Source of the DNA: an uncultured Granulosicoccaceae bacterium
GTDB taxonomy: Bacteria > Pseudomonadota > Gammaproteobacteria > Granulosicoccales > Granulosicoccaceae
Assembly (NCBI GenBank): GCA_937957915.1
Contig: CALGNZ010000101.1
Location: 1-38,915 of the forward strand
Direction of reading: 5' to 3'
DNA length: 38,915 nt
Under the pieces are notes generated by a model. That model was given only the letters and a program-made list of their open reading frames with translations. It was not told the DNA's origin and did no database searches. Position 1 is the stretch's first letter; every line of letters begins with the position of its first letter. The translations under genes were made by a program, and so were the position numbers. Below, piece by piece: positions 8,063 to 16,449 of the stretch.

Positions 8063-8200
8063 TTGCACAACGTCTGGTTGCACAACGTCTGGTTGCACAA
8101 CGTCTGGTTGTACAACGTCTGGTTGCATAGATATCGAGTTGCATAGATATCGAGTTGCATAGACACCGAGTTACAAGATGCCGATTTACATAGATACAAG
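8063..8200. repeat. Composite tandem repeat: 15-bp units then 16-bp units
   Basis: Four copies of a 15-bp unit, TTGCACAACGTCTGG, run from 8063 to 8122; the fourth has one change (TTGTACAA). They switch directly to three copies of a 16-bp unit, TTGCATAGATATCGAG, from 8123 to 8170; the third copy is diverged. Two decayed 14-16-bp units follow to 8200, ending 8 bp before the GST start codon. Both unit types begin TTGCA, so one probably arose from the other. In the 5' leader of the GST gene the array could affect transcription or translation. Confidence 0.92.
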
Positions 8201-8208
8201 GTCAAACC

Positions 8209-8817
8209 ATGCCAACGGTGTTCGGTGATATTCAGTCAGGTAACTGCTACAAGATAGCATTGCTTTTTTCAAACCTTGATCTTGCACATGACTGGCAAGA
8301 GGTATTGGTGACCAAAGGCGAAACACGCACCGCGGAGTTTATGGCGATGAACCCGGCAGCGCAGATTCCAGTGGTACGTCTTGATGACGGTACCGTGCTC
8401 ACCCAGTCCAATGCCATACTCCATCACTTTGCTCGTGGCACGGCGCTGGCGCCACAGCAACCGTTGTCGTCGACTCGGGTGCTGGAATGGCAGTTCTTTG
8501 AGCAGTACAGTCATGAGCCAACGATAGCAGTCAGGCGTTTTATTCAAAAATTTCTGTCAATGCCGGCTGACCGGCTTGAGCAGTACGAAAGCCTGGAACA
8601 ACGCGGATACGCCGCGTTACAGGTGATGGAACAACATTTGAGTCACAGTCCGTATCTGGTCGGAGACGATTACAGCATTGCTGATATCAGTCTGTACGCC
8701 TACACCCATGTCGCTGACGAGGGCGGGTTTGATCTGGCACGTTTTACAGGCATCCGCCAATGGCTGGCACGAGTTGAATGCCAGCGAGGCTACGTGTCCA
8801 TAACAGACTATTCGTAA
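8209..8817 (+). CDS. Glutathione S-transferase family protein
   Basis: Soluble 202-aa protein with an N-terminal thioredoxin-like domain (about 1-80) and a C-terminal helical domain (about 90-200). Seen in sequence: the N-terminal SGNCYK segment, NPAAQIPVV with the cis-proline that contacts glutathione, the glutathione-binding QSNAIL turn near 67-72, and a C-terminal DYSIADISLYAY capping motif. The ATG at 8209 follows AAGG at a suitable distance and the tandem repeat array. The gene ends exactly where the Rieske oxygenase begins (TAA followed by GTG), so the two are probably co-transcribed. The substrate is unknown; context suggests help with a compound handled by the oxygenase. Confidence 0.9.
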   Translation: MPTVFGDIQSGNCYKIALLFSNLDLAHDWQEVLVTKGETRTAEFMAMNPAAQIPVVRLDDGTVLTQSNAILHHFARGTALAPQQPLSSTRVLEWQFFEQYSHEPTIAVRRFIQKFLSMPADRLEQYESLEQRGYAALQVMEQHLSHSPYLVGDDYSIADISLYAYTHVADEGGFDLARFTGIRQWLARVECQRGYVSITDYS

Positions 8818-10029
8818 GTGTCGATGTCACGGCCAACTTCACAGCACCACTTTTTGCAATCAGCGCTCACTGAATCGGTAGAGCACAATCGGGCATTGCC
8901 GGCTGAGTTTTACACATCGGAAGCATTGCACCAGCTTGAACTGACAAAGTTTTTTGGAGTTGGCTGGGTTTGCCTTGGTCGTACCGATGAAGTGCAATCC
9001 GTCGGCGATTACTTTACAGCTTCCTTGCTTGGTGAGCCCGTTATCGTGGTTCGATCTGGCGCTGACCAGATCGAGGTGCTGGCTAATGTGTGTCGTCACC
9101 GCGGGATGCCTGTCGCCGAGGGTCGGGGCAATACAAAGAAATTTCGCTGCAGTTACCATGCGTGGACCTATGATCTCGATGGTCGTTTGCGCAACGCGCC
9201 AATGATGAATAAACCGGTGCCAGCGGTTATTTCAGCGGATAATGCAGTAGCTGCCAGGGCGTTGTCTGATTGTCGTCTGCCGTCGATTCGATCTTATTGC
9301 TGGGGTGGTTTTATTTTCGCCTCGTTATCGGCTGCGGAAACAGTTGCGAACCCCGAAACGGCTAAGGAAAACTGCGAAGGTAAACAACACGTGTTAGCCG
9401 ATGCCGCGGTTGATTTAAAGGCACTTCAGCGAGACGTCGGTGCTTATCATATGGAAGAGATGGCGCTTATCGGGTGTTTTGAAGAAACCTGGGATTGCAA
9501 CTGGAAGTCGCTGGTCGAAAACTTCATGGATGCCTATCACTTGTCAGTGGTACATCCTAAAACCTTACGCCCGCTGACGCCAACTAACCTCTGCCAGAAA
9601 CTGAGTTCCGGGAAGCATCACACCTCGTATATTGCGAACTATACAGAGGCTGCGCCTGCGCGTGACAATCATCATCCCGAGTTGACTGCCGAGCAGTGTC
9701 GCCAATCACGTCTGTTTTGTATTTATCCCTCGTTGGTGGCGTCTGTATCAGCGGACACCCTGGCGTTCTTTATGTTGCAACCGAATGGTCTGGATAAGGT
9801 TAGCGTCAAATGGGGCCTGGCGAGCTTCGAGCAACACTTAACGGAAGACCAAAAGCAGGCACGAATCGATAAGTGGCGTGCAATAAACGAGGAGGATCAC
9901 GCAATACTGCAACGCCTGCAGACCGGACTGCGATCATCTTATTACCAGGGGGGAGTGATGGCTCCCGAGCAATTCGAGGGCTGTGTTGGCGATTTTCATC
10001 GTGCGCTGGTTACCGCGCTGCTGCAATAG
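8818..10029 (+). CDS. Rieske non-haem iron oxygenase, alpha subunit
   Basis: Catalytic subunit of a Rieske-type mono- or dioxygenase (403 aa). The [2Fe-2S] site is complete: Cys92-X-His94 (CRHRG) and Cys111-X2-His114 (CSYHAW). The mononuclear iron site appears as NFMDAYHLSVVH, with Asp238 as the bridging residue and His241 and His246 as ligands. The third ligand is probably the Asp in NEEDHAIL. The overall form recalls the choline/betaine/carnitine-type and ring-hydroxylating oxygenases. No ferredoxin or reductase gene is nearby, so electrons must come from elsewhere. The GTG at 8818 abuts the GST stop; an ATG at 8824 is an equal alternative. A hairpin follows the stop. Confidence 0.92.
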   Translation: MSMSRPTSQHHFLQSALTESVEHNRALPAEFYTSEALHQLELTKFFGVGWVCLGRTDEVQSVGDYFTASLLGEPVIVVRSGADQIEVLANVCRHRGMPVAEGRGNTKKFRCSYHAWTYDLDGRLRNAPMMNKPVPAVISADNAVAARALSDCRLPSIRSYCWGGFIFASLSAAETVANPETAKENCEGKQHVLADAAVDLKALQRDVGAYHMEEMALIGCFEETWDCNWKSLVENFMDAYHLSVVHPKTLRPLTPTNLCQKLSSGKHHTSYIANYTEAAPARDNHHPELTAEQCRQSRLFCIYPSLVASVSADTLAFFMLQPNGLDKVSVKWGLASFEQHLTEDQKQARIDKWRAINEEDHAILQRLQTGLRSSYYQGGVMAPEQFEGCVGDFHRALVTALLQ

Positions 10030-10053
10030 TTTGCCTGCAACACGCTGGCAAAC
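10029..10053 (+). terminator. Stem-loop just after the Rieske gene
   Basis: GTTTGCC (10029-10035) pairs perfectly with GGCAAAC (10047-10053) across an 11-nt loop, starting at the last base of the Rieske stop codon. No U-tract follows, so it may be a weak terminator or an mRNA 3'-end stabiliser. Confidence 0.4.
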
Positions 10054-10221
10054 AGCATTATTGTGCACACAGTCTGATTGGCTTTTAAACTATCGGCTGT
10101 CAGTCAGGTTTGCTGATATAGTTTTAATCTTAACACTATCTACAGGCTGCCTGTCTGGGCTATCAAATTATTTGTAGTTTTTACGTTATCCGCTGTCCCT
10201 TATCTCTGGAGTCAACATACT

Positions 10222-11424
10222 GTGACTGTTAGTAATGGTCGGGATTTTCTCGCCATCCCCGGGCCTACCGTCGTCCCTGATCAGGTGTTGTCAGCCATGC
10301 ACAGGCCTGCCATCGATATCTATTCAGGTCCGTTGGTTGCGACCACCGAGTCGTGCCTTGCTGATCTCAGAAGGTTGTTTTGCACGCAGGGAGATGCTTA
10401 TATTTATGCTGCTAATGGTCATGGCGCCTGGGAGGCGGCACTGACTAACACTCTCAGTCGGGGTGATCAGATTCTGGTTCTGGAGTCGGGGCGGTTTGCT
10501 CGCAACTGGGGAGAGATGGGAGTGCTGCCAGGCCTTGAGGTGGTCACTCTTGAGGGTGACTGGCACGCTGCTGTTGATTGTGATCAGTTGACTGCAAAGC
10601 TGGTAAAAGACAAAGCACATGCCATCAAGGCTATTCTGGTTGTACAGGTTGATACAGCCTCTGGCGTGGTCAATGATATTCCGAAAATACGTGCCGCAAT
10701 TGATCGGGCTGGGCATCCGGCCTTGCTGATGGTTGATTGCATCGCGTCACTTGGCACCATGCCATTTGAAATGGATGAGTGGGGTGTTGATGTCACGCTT
10801 ACCGGTTCACAGAAGGGTCTGATGATGCCACCCGGGCTGAGTTTTGTAGCCGTTGGTAAGCGCGCCAGAGAGAGGCATCAGACTGCTAATCTGCGTACAC
10901 GTTATTGGGACTGGACACAAAGAGACGGGCCGGCTCACTACATGAAGTATTGCGGAACGCCACCGGAGCACATGTTGTTCGGGCTGCGTGCGGCGCTGGA
11001 TATGATTTTCGACGAGGGTTTGAACAATGTCTTCGAGCGGCATCGTTTATTGGCGGCATCGGTTCGCAGCGCAGTGTCTGTATGGGGTGCAGACGGGTTA
11101 TTTGATTTCAATATCAGCAACCCGGCGGAGCGTGCGGACAGTGTAACCACGGTCGTTGTAAATTCAGGGTTTGATCCTGCGCTACTGCTTGACTGGTGTG
11201 AATACAAAGCCGGGGTAAAGCTCGGCATTGCAATTGGAGACCTCGAAGGTCAGGGTTTTCGCATCGCTCATATGGGACATGTAAATGCACCCATGGTACT
11301 GGGTGCGCTCGGTGTCATCGAGGCTGCCCTGATCTCATTGCAGTGGCCGTTCCGAGCCGGCGGTGTGCAGGCAGCGGCCGAGCAGTTAGGCAAATCGGTT
11401 TCTGCGGACAGCCCGGTTTCCTGA
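10222..11424 (+). CDS. Class V PLP aminotransferase (alanine/serine-glyoxylate type)
   Basis: Cytoplasmic PLP enzyme of 400 aa, fold type I class V, in the group that transfers an amino group to glyoxylate from serine, alanine or aspartate. Signature segments: N-terminal IPGPTVVPD (12-20), NGHGAWEAA (65-73), the PLP-contacting VDCIAS (171-176) and the Schiff-base lysine Lys198 in TGSQKG. It resembles the family that includes serine-glyoxylate and beta-hydroxyaspartate-cycle (BhcA-like) aminotransferases; the exact amino donor is not clear. GTG start at 10222 with GGAG about 10 nt upstream. It lies 192 bp after the Rieske gene on the same strand and may belong to the same pathway. Confidence 0.88.
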   Translation: MTVSNGRDFLAIPGPTVVPDQVLSAMHRPAIDIYSGPLVATTESCLADLRRLFCTQGDAYIYAANGHGAWEAALTNTLSRGDQILVLESGRFARNWGEMGVLPGLEVVTLEGDWHAAVDCDQLTAKLVKDKAHAIKAILVVQVDTASGVVNDIPKIRAAIDRAGHPALLMVDCIASLGTMPFEMDEWGVDVTLTGSQKGLMMPPGLSFVAVGKRARERHQTANLRTRYWDWTQRDGPAHYMKYCGTPPEHMLFGLRAALDMIFDEGLNNVFERHRLLAASVRSAVSVWGADGLFDFNISNPAERADSVTTVVVNSGFDPALLLDWCEYKAGVKLGIAIGDLEGQGFRIAHMGHVNAPMVLGALGVIEAALISLQWPFRAGGVQAAAEQLGKSVSADSPVS

Positions 11425-11563
11425 ATATTAGCTCAGGTTGTGCGGACTGTTAGAAACTGCTCCTGATGTTCTGCCCTCGGCGCGGAGAGGCGCGGCCGCC
11501 AGTACCCTGCCGGCGCTTACATCATTGTGATATCCAGGTGTAACTAACCATGAAACGAATTTT

Positions 11564-12346
11564 TTGATCGCGGCTGAATGGGCTGTCGGTTCGATGGAAT
11601 GGCCGGCTGTGGTTGGCGTAGTCGTGACAGTCATTCTGGCGGGGCTCGTTCATGGCGCTTTGGGGCTGGGGTTTCCGATGGTGGCTACGCCGTTGATCGC
11701 TGTATTTCTTGATGTCAGGGTTGCTATCCTGATTACCCTGTTGCCAACAGCGGCAGTGAATGTAGCCAGTATCTGGACCGCAAAACCCTCCGTTGATTTG
11801 CTGCGACGCTACAGTCCGTTGGCGTTTGCGTCTTTGATTGGTGCGGTAACCGGCGCAGTGGTGTTGTCGGTTTCCAGTGCAGAGCCATTCAAGCTATTGC
11901 TTGCACTGCTGATTCTGCTTTTTCTCTATAGCAGCCAGAATGGAGGCTGGCGTCGTGAGTGGTTTGTTGCGAACCCGCTGCTGGCGATTGTTATAACAGG
12001 CCTGCTTGGCGGCTTTGCTGCCGGTACCACCAACGTTATGGTGGCGATACTCATTATCTATTTTCTTGCGATGGAGGTTGACCGGCGCGAAATGGTGCCA
12101 GCCATGAACCTGTGTTTTCTGGTTGGCAAGTTATCTCAAATCCTGGTGTTCGCCGGCGCCGGCCTGGTTGACCTGCGATTGCTGCTAATTACGGCGCCAC
12201 TGGCAGCAATTGCTCTGCTCGCGTTATGGGCTGGCCAGTTAGTGAGCGATAAAATTCCACAGGACAGGTATCGGCGGATACTGCGGTACCTGCTCGCATT
12301 ACTGGCGGCCGTGTTGTTGTTTCAGTTCTTTAGTTACCTGATGTAA
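11564..12346 (+). CDS. TauE/SafE family membrane exporter
   Basis: Polytopic inner-membrane protein of 260 aa, TauE/SafE family (PF01925), some members of which export sulfite or sulfoacetate formed from organosulfonates. The two halves each carry a Gly-rich first helix: LVHGALGLGFPM and LLGGFAAGTTNVM. About eight hydrophobic segments are visible. Start uncertain: the TTG at 11564 gives 260 aa and the ATG at 11594 gives 250 aa. An ATG at 11550 reads MKRIF and stops in the T6 run; one extra T would fuse it to this frame. It follows the aminotransferase by 140 bp on the same strand. Confidence 0.88.
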   Translation: MIAAEWAVGSMEWPAVVGVVVTVILAGLVHGALGLGFPMVATPLIAVFLDVRVAILITLLPTAAVNVASIWTAKPSVDLLRRYSPLAFASLIGAVTGAVVLSVSSAEPFKLLLALLILLFLYSSQNGGWRREWFVANPLLAIVITGLLGGFAAGTTNVMVAILIIYFLAMEVDRREMVPAMNLCFLVGKLSQILVFAGAGLVDLRLLLITAPLAAIALLALWAGQLVSDKIPQDRYRRILRYLLALLAAVLLFQFFSYLM

Positions 12347-12397
12347 CACCGCGTTGCGAAGACCTGGCGGTGCCGATATAAACCGCGCGGATAAAGC

Positions 12398-12426
12398 AAG
12401 TGCCACCGCAGGTGAATGGTGCACTT
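12398..12426. terminator. Stem-loop between convergent genes
   Basis: AAGTGCCACC (12398-12407) pairs with GGTGCACTT (12418-12426), with one bulged C and a 10-nt loop, in the gap between the converging TauE/SafE and catalase-like genes. There is no strong U-tract on either strand. Position favours a shared weak terminator. Confidence 0.35.
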
Positions 12427-12439
12427 GAAAAATCAACGG

Positions 12440-13792
12440 TTATACCTGGCTGGAAAACGGGCACCGTGTTCCTGGTTGTGGCGTATCACCAAAGCAGTGG
12501 CTCATGCGTGTCTCGCGGTGAAATCCGTGTACGGACTTTCGAGCGCGAAACAACTGACCCAGAGGGCGTGTTTGTTCAAACGTATTCCATGCGTTGAATC
12601 GCACCGCGTACTGGTGCTGCTCTGCTGAATACCATCGATCATCCTTTGCCTGATACCAGTTGTCTCCAGGTTGTTTATCCTGGTTAACGGGGCCGTTTAG
12701 AGTGACTTTGCCTACCCGCCAGAACGGTGCGTTGTCTTCATCCCAGGTAAGGTCATTGTACTCTGTGGCCATGACCTGTTTTGGTGGATCACCGTCTTGT
12801 GGTGACTGAATGCTGTCTGCGGTGGCGATCTGTACGCAGAACTCAAACTCTGCCTTTTGACCATCGGCAAAGTAGTCGATCACTGATTGTCGGTGGTAGG
12901 CTGCCGGATTGGCTGTGGTTGGTTTGAGGCCGCTTACCTGCTGTTGTTGTAGTGGCCGTAGCGCGAACTTCATTATTGCAGGGCCGAGTGCATAGGGGCC
13001 TGCTGAGAAATAGTGCTTACCCGCCCAGCCGCGTTGCTGCTGAGCAGCGCCGTACAGGTTGTCGGTGTTTTTGCTTAACAACTTTCTCCAGTGCTTAAAC
13101 AGCTCACCGGTTTTGTGGTCAAGCAATATGTCGAGTTTTGCTTTTGAGTCATGCCGCATGGTGATCGCCATCAGCATCTGCCGGGCATCTCGAAAAAAGA
13201 AACCCTGGCCGTCCTGGTCATCGTGCAGGCTCTTCACCAGGCCCTCGGATAGCAGTAAATCAAGTTCGTTGGCAATACCGCTGGTGGCGTATACGTTAGG
13301 CACGGATTCCGGGTACTTTAGCTTTAGCGACATACGGCTGATCATCACCGGCATTTCACTATCATACAGATAGTTTGGTCGGCAGATGAGTTCATAATCG
13401 CGCAGATGCTCGAACAGGCCGATACGAAGTTCTGGCGGCAATTGTGTCAGCTCGTCTATTGACAGGCTGCCCTGCAGAAAACCGCTGGTGTTGCCCCAGT
13501 GAGGGTCCTGATAGTCAGGATTGTTTTTAGCGCCGCCAGAAGGCACTCCAGTCAGGCTGTCTTTTGCAAAGCCCTGTTTTAAGGCATCGAACAGTGTTGG
13601 TTCGTCCGCATCGCAGACTTCCTGGTGATGCAGATAGTTGTCATGGTTAGCGTTCGCATTGACAGCAGAGAAGTCTCTGGCGAACGATGTGCCGCTCCAC
13701 CGATTGAGCCTGAATGTTTTACCTGCCTTAAGCAGGGCGAGGGCAAAGCCGGTTTTCAGCTTTTTTTTCAGTGCTTTCACGGTTTTGCTCAT
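12440..13792 (-). CDS. Catalase-related haem-binding-type protein
   Basis: A 450-aa protein of the catalase-like group typified by Rhizobium y4iL. Supporting segments are GIANELDLLLSEG, GQGFFFRDARQM, the FSAGPYALG region before the second half, and the C-terminal FNAWNTFEQTRPLGQLFRAR, which matches the catalase NxxRPLGxxxRAR pattern. Classical catalase hallmarks, the distal-His motif and the proximal RxxxY haem motif, are not recognisable, so peroxide dismutation should not be assumed. No signal peptide; the N-terminus is basic with a short hydrophobic patch. ATG at 13792. The run of 8 T's in the sense of the plus strand near 13761 encodes consecutive lysines. Confidence 0.78.
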   Translation of the reverse strand: MSKTVKALKKKLKTGFALALLKAGKTFRLNRWSGTSFARDFSAVNANANHDNYLHHQEVCDADEPTLFDALKQGFAKDSLTGVPSGGAKNNPDYQDPHWGNTSGFLQGSLSIDELTQLPPELRIGLFEHLRDYELICRPNYLYDSEMPVMISRMSLKLKYPESVPNVYATSGIANELDLLLSEGLVKSLHDDQDGQGFFFRDARQMLMAITMRHDSKAKLDILLDHKTGELFKHWRKLLSKNTDNLYGAAQQQRGWAGKHYFSAGPYALGPAIMKFALRPLQQQQVSGLKPTTANPAAYHRQSVIDYFADGQKAEFEFCVQIATADSIQSPQDGDPPKQVMATEYNDLTWDEDNAPFWRVGKVTLNGPVNQDKQPGDNWYQAKDDRWYSAEQHQYAVRFNAWNTFEQTRPLGQLFRARKSVHGFHRETRMSHCFGDTPQPGTRCPFSSQV

Positions 13793-13937
13793 GTGGGCTC
13801 GGGGTATGGTTAACGTGCCCTAACGGGCTTGCAATCGCATCACCAGTTATGGTGAAAACCTGATGCATTACTCCACTATCAATCGGGTTCGCACAACTTA
13901 GCTGCGCGACACCGCACCGCTCGTCGGGGCATATCTC

Positions 13938-15104
13938 CTAGGCTGCTACAGCAGGGTTGGTAATTGAAAAATTGCAAAGCAGCCTGACCAGCTGCGTGCG
14001 GTTGGCGACGCTCGATTTGCCAAAGATAGTTTTAACCTGCGCGTTGATGGTTTCGACAGAACGGCTGCGGCGATCTGCAATTTCAATATTGGTCAGACCC
14101 TCGCAAACAAGCCGAGTTACTTCTGACTCAATTGGAGTCAGGCCAAATGCGAGTTGGGCCAGATCGACGTCAATTTTGATAGGGCGTGTCGTGTCACGGC
14201 TGAACAACAGTGCGCCGTTAAACAGGCTGGTGCCGAGCGCCGCTGACCTGCGCAGTGGCACAATTTCGAGGCATAGTGCTGCAGCACTGTCAGCGGTATT
14301 AATAAGCACTGCTTCTTTACGTGGCCGCGCCCCGTACTCGCCGTGGTTTAAAGCGTCCTTGAGTAATCTGGTGTATTGCTGCCGATCAGCATTCTCATGC
14401 AATTTCAGATGATTGTGTTGATCGGTCCAGAATGCTTTGTGAGTTTCCTGCTGGCGCTGAAATTCCGTGTTTGTCAGTTCAACTCGCCCGCTTGAATCCA
14501 GCACGCAAACTCCGATTGGCATTCCTTCAATGATCGAGAGCAATGCCTGGTGTTCGATACCGCTGTTGCCTAACGGGCCGCACAAGTCCATCGCTTTGGC
14601 CACATGCGGTAACAACGACGCTAACACCTCGCGATCGGTGCCCACGAGTGGGCCGCGAGTCTTACCGGTCTGGATTGCAAAGCGTGCTCGATAAGGGTTG
14701 TCTTTGTCGAGCAGGCAGCCGTAGCGATGACGGATGCCGTAGCCAAGCATCTCCTGCACGTGTGGCTGTGCCAGATACTCTTCTTCGTCTTTGAACAAGC
14801 CGCTTTCGTTGGCCAGTTCAATGCCGTCTAAGGTCAGTGATTGTTGTTCAAACAAGTCCTGGTCTTCTGACTCCCAGTTTGCGTACTTGTCAATATAGGT
14901 TTGCACCAGTTCCCGAGCGTAGTTGCTGGTGATTAACGGTGCTTCCAGTTTGCGTTCATTACCGTAGTTACGCCATTCAAATAAAATGCAGCCGCGAGCG
15001 TCGACGCGCTGGGCGATCTGGTCAAATACTTTTTGCCAGTCTCCAGGGTCCGCTACGGTTTGGTAGATATCCAACACCAGATCGCGGAACTCGTCACTTT
15101 TCAT
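13938..15104 (-). CDS. LuxR-type transcriptional regulator
   Basis: DNA-binding regulator of 388 aa with a C-terminal LuxR/FixJ helix-turn-helix: LTPIESEVTRLVCEGLTN, then IADRRSRSVETINAQVKTIF. The N-terminal 200 residues look like an alpha/beta sensory region, and a PAS-like stretch (about 200-300, GVCVLDSSGRVELTN) precedes the HTH. No acyl-homoserine-lactone-binding motif was recognised. The ATG at 15104 has a GTGGA upstream; the frame extends to a TTG at 15146. It lies on the same strand as and upstream of the catalase-like gene with 145 bp between, so autoregulation or control of that gene is possible but untested. Confidence 0.88.
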   Translation of the reverse strand: MKSDEFRDLVLDIYQTVADPGDWQKVFDQIAQRVDARGCILFEWRNYGNERKLEAPLITSNYARELVQTYIDKYANWESEDQDLFEQQSLTLDGIELANESGLFKDEEEYLAQPHVQEMLGYGIRHRYGCLLDKDNPYRARFAIQTGKTRGPLVGTDREVLASLLPHVAKAMDLCGPLGNSGIEHQALLSIIEGMPIGVCVLDSSGRVELTNTEFQRQQETHKAFWTDQHNHLKLHENADRQQYTRLLKDALNHGEYGARPRKEAVLINTADSAAALCLEIVPLRRSAALGTSLFNGALLFSRDTTRPIKIDVDLAQLAFGLTPIESEVTRLVCEGLTNIEIADRRSRSVETINAQVKTIFGKSSVANRTQLVRLLCNFSITNPAVAA

Positions 15105-15632
15105 CACATATTCCACTGAATTACTAGGGCACTGAAGCACAGCCAAACGAACACTTTCACATTGTTTCTGCCCAGGGCTACGAGTTTAATTCCACGCATG
15201 AGTATACAAGCTTTAAGTCGAGTGGGTGTTACCTGTACGAGGTGGCAACTGAACAAATGCGAAAAAAAACGCAGGGGGTCATTCGAATTGCCGAACATAA
15301 AGTGTAGACGAAACCGCTGTTAGTTGGTGGCTCGTCGGCGCTCAATAGTAGTGCAATTTTATGGTCTGGTTTTGTGTTTGCTTAGCCCAGTTTTGCGTCA
15401 TTGTTTTGTCAGCCATGCCCCGTGCATTCAGTGGTTGATTTGTCGTCCCCCAGGCAAGGGATGGCGCGGACTACTCAGTCTGAAACCTGCGAAAAATGGG
15501 TTGGGCGCATGTGTTGGCGCTGCTATCGACCATGGTACTGGGTGTTTTGGTATGTGTTGAATGGAATGTTGCGAACGTTCGCTCTATTCCAGCAGGGACA
15601 AAGGATGTGACGCCCGGGCTCTATTGCGAGGC
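15105..15632. other. Spacer between LuxR regulator and phosphatase
   Basis: About 530 bp with no convincing gene. The most protein-like candidate is a plus-strand ORF at 15496-15687 whose first 25 residues form a hydrophobic helix (HVLALLSTMVLGVLVCVEW). It lacks a ribosome binding site and runs into the phosphatase 3' end on the opposite strand. The region should contain the LuxR-gene promoter, read leftward. Confidence 0.5.
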
Positions 15633-16238
15633 CTACCATTCCAGCGCGTCTGCAAACTTGGTCATTTTAGGTGCACCGTTACCGTAGGTCACAACACTGT
15701 GACCACAATTGTCCATATGTGGTTTTTGCCAAATATCATTCAGTGACAAGCCGGCATAGTCGATCAGCAGCGATTTTAAAAATGCGCCGTGACTGACAAC
15801 AAGAATGTTGCCGTTGATGCCCTGACACTCGTCAAGTATTTCGTCAATCGCATTGCGAGCGCGGTGTTGCAACTCGTGAAAAGACTCGGCGCCTTCGAGC
15901 TGAAAGTTCTCTGGCTGATGGCGGAATTGATCGGTTTCCTTCGGATACTGCTCGGTAGCATCTTTCAGTAGAACGCCTTCCCACGGGCCCAGATGAATTT
16001 CTCTTAGTGAAGGGCGAAAGTCTACATGGTCAATGTCACCCTGCAGGATATTACTGGTGGTTTGCCGCGTGCGCGCAAGATCACTGGAATAAACCCGTTC
16101 GAATGCCGGTAGTTTACCGACCAGTGCTTTTGCCTGCGAAACGCCCAGTTCCGATAAGTCGGGATCGGACGTGCCCTGTATGCGAATTTCCGCATTCCAG
16201 ACAGACTGTCCGTGACGTATGAAGTGTAAGGTGGTCAT
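15633..16238 (-). CDS. Histidine phosphatase family protein (phosphoglycerate mutase-like)
   Basis: Cytoplasmic 201-aa enzyme of the branch-1 histidine phosphatase superfamily. The phospho-acceptor motif RHGQS is at residues 8-12, after MTTLHFI. Further markers are SDLARTRQTT (conserved Arg pair), the proton-donor Glu near REIHLGPWEG, and the second catalytic His in VVSHGAF. The frame is open to an upstream codon at 16322, but the RHG motif must lie close to the N-terminus, so the ATG at 16238 is chosen. Substrate unknown; members act on phosphoglycerate, sugar phosphates or cobalamin-pathway intermediates. Divergent from the CoA-transferase gene. Confidence 0.9.
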   Translation of the reverse strand: MTTLHFIRHGQSVWNAEIRIQGTSDPDLSELGVSQAKALVGKLPAFERVYSSDLARTRQTTSNILQGDIDHVDFRPSLREIHLGPWEGVLLKDATEQYPKETDQFRHQPENFQLEGAESFHELQHRARNAIDEILDECQGINGNILVVSHGAFLKSLLIDYAGLSLNDIWQKPHMDNCGHSVVTYGNGAPKMTKFADALEW

Positions 16239-16449
16239 GTTAGAAATCGCTTGGTGGTGGTGCATGGTGGTGCACAGAGAGTTAGCGAGGCACAATGTAA
16301 CAAGCGCACCCGGGCATGGCAACGCGAACTGGTTTTGTCGCCGTGCTATTCCATGGGCGACAGGCAGCAGCAGTTTTGCTTGTTGTTGGCCCTGAAAAAC
16401 ACGACACTCTTGTTCGCAATCTTGAAATTCTTGTCGAGTAGATTATCTC

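Larger units (their letters stand above)
7615..8208. other. Spacer between aceK and the GST gene
   Basis: About 590 bp with no recognised gene. It holds a small minus-strand ORF (7793-7939) that looks coding-like, and a long AT-rich tandem repeat zone (8063-8200) running almost to the GST start. No tRNA-like fold or clear terminator was seen. Confidence 0.6.

Noticed and set aside
8063..8200. Possible CRISPR array
   Set aside because: Units are head-to-tail with no spacers and are too short (15-16 bp); no cas genes nearby.
7945..8205. 86-aa minus-strand ORF rich in repeated CNQTL units
   Set aside because: It is a by-product of the 15-bp tandem repeat, whose unit is a multiple of three. It continues out of the repeat with no domain, no ribosome binding site and no protein-like flanks.
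12440..13792. True monofunctional catalase
   Set aside because: The family resemblance is clear but the diagnostic distal His and proximal Tyr motifs were not found, so only a catalase-related call is made.
13938..15104. Quorum-sensing LuxR receptor
   Set aside because: Only the C-terminal HTH matches LuxR; no acyl-homoserine-lactone-binding domain signature and no luxI-type gene nearby.
15496..15687. 63-aa plus-strand ORF with a hydrophobic N-terminus
   Set aside because: No ribosome binding site, overlaps the histidine phosphatase 3' end on the other strand, and no family recognised. Kept only as a note in the spacer entry.
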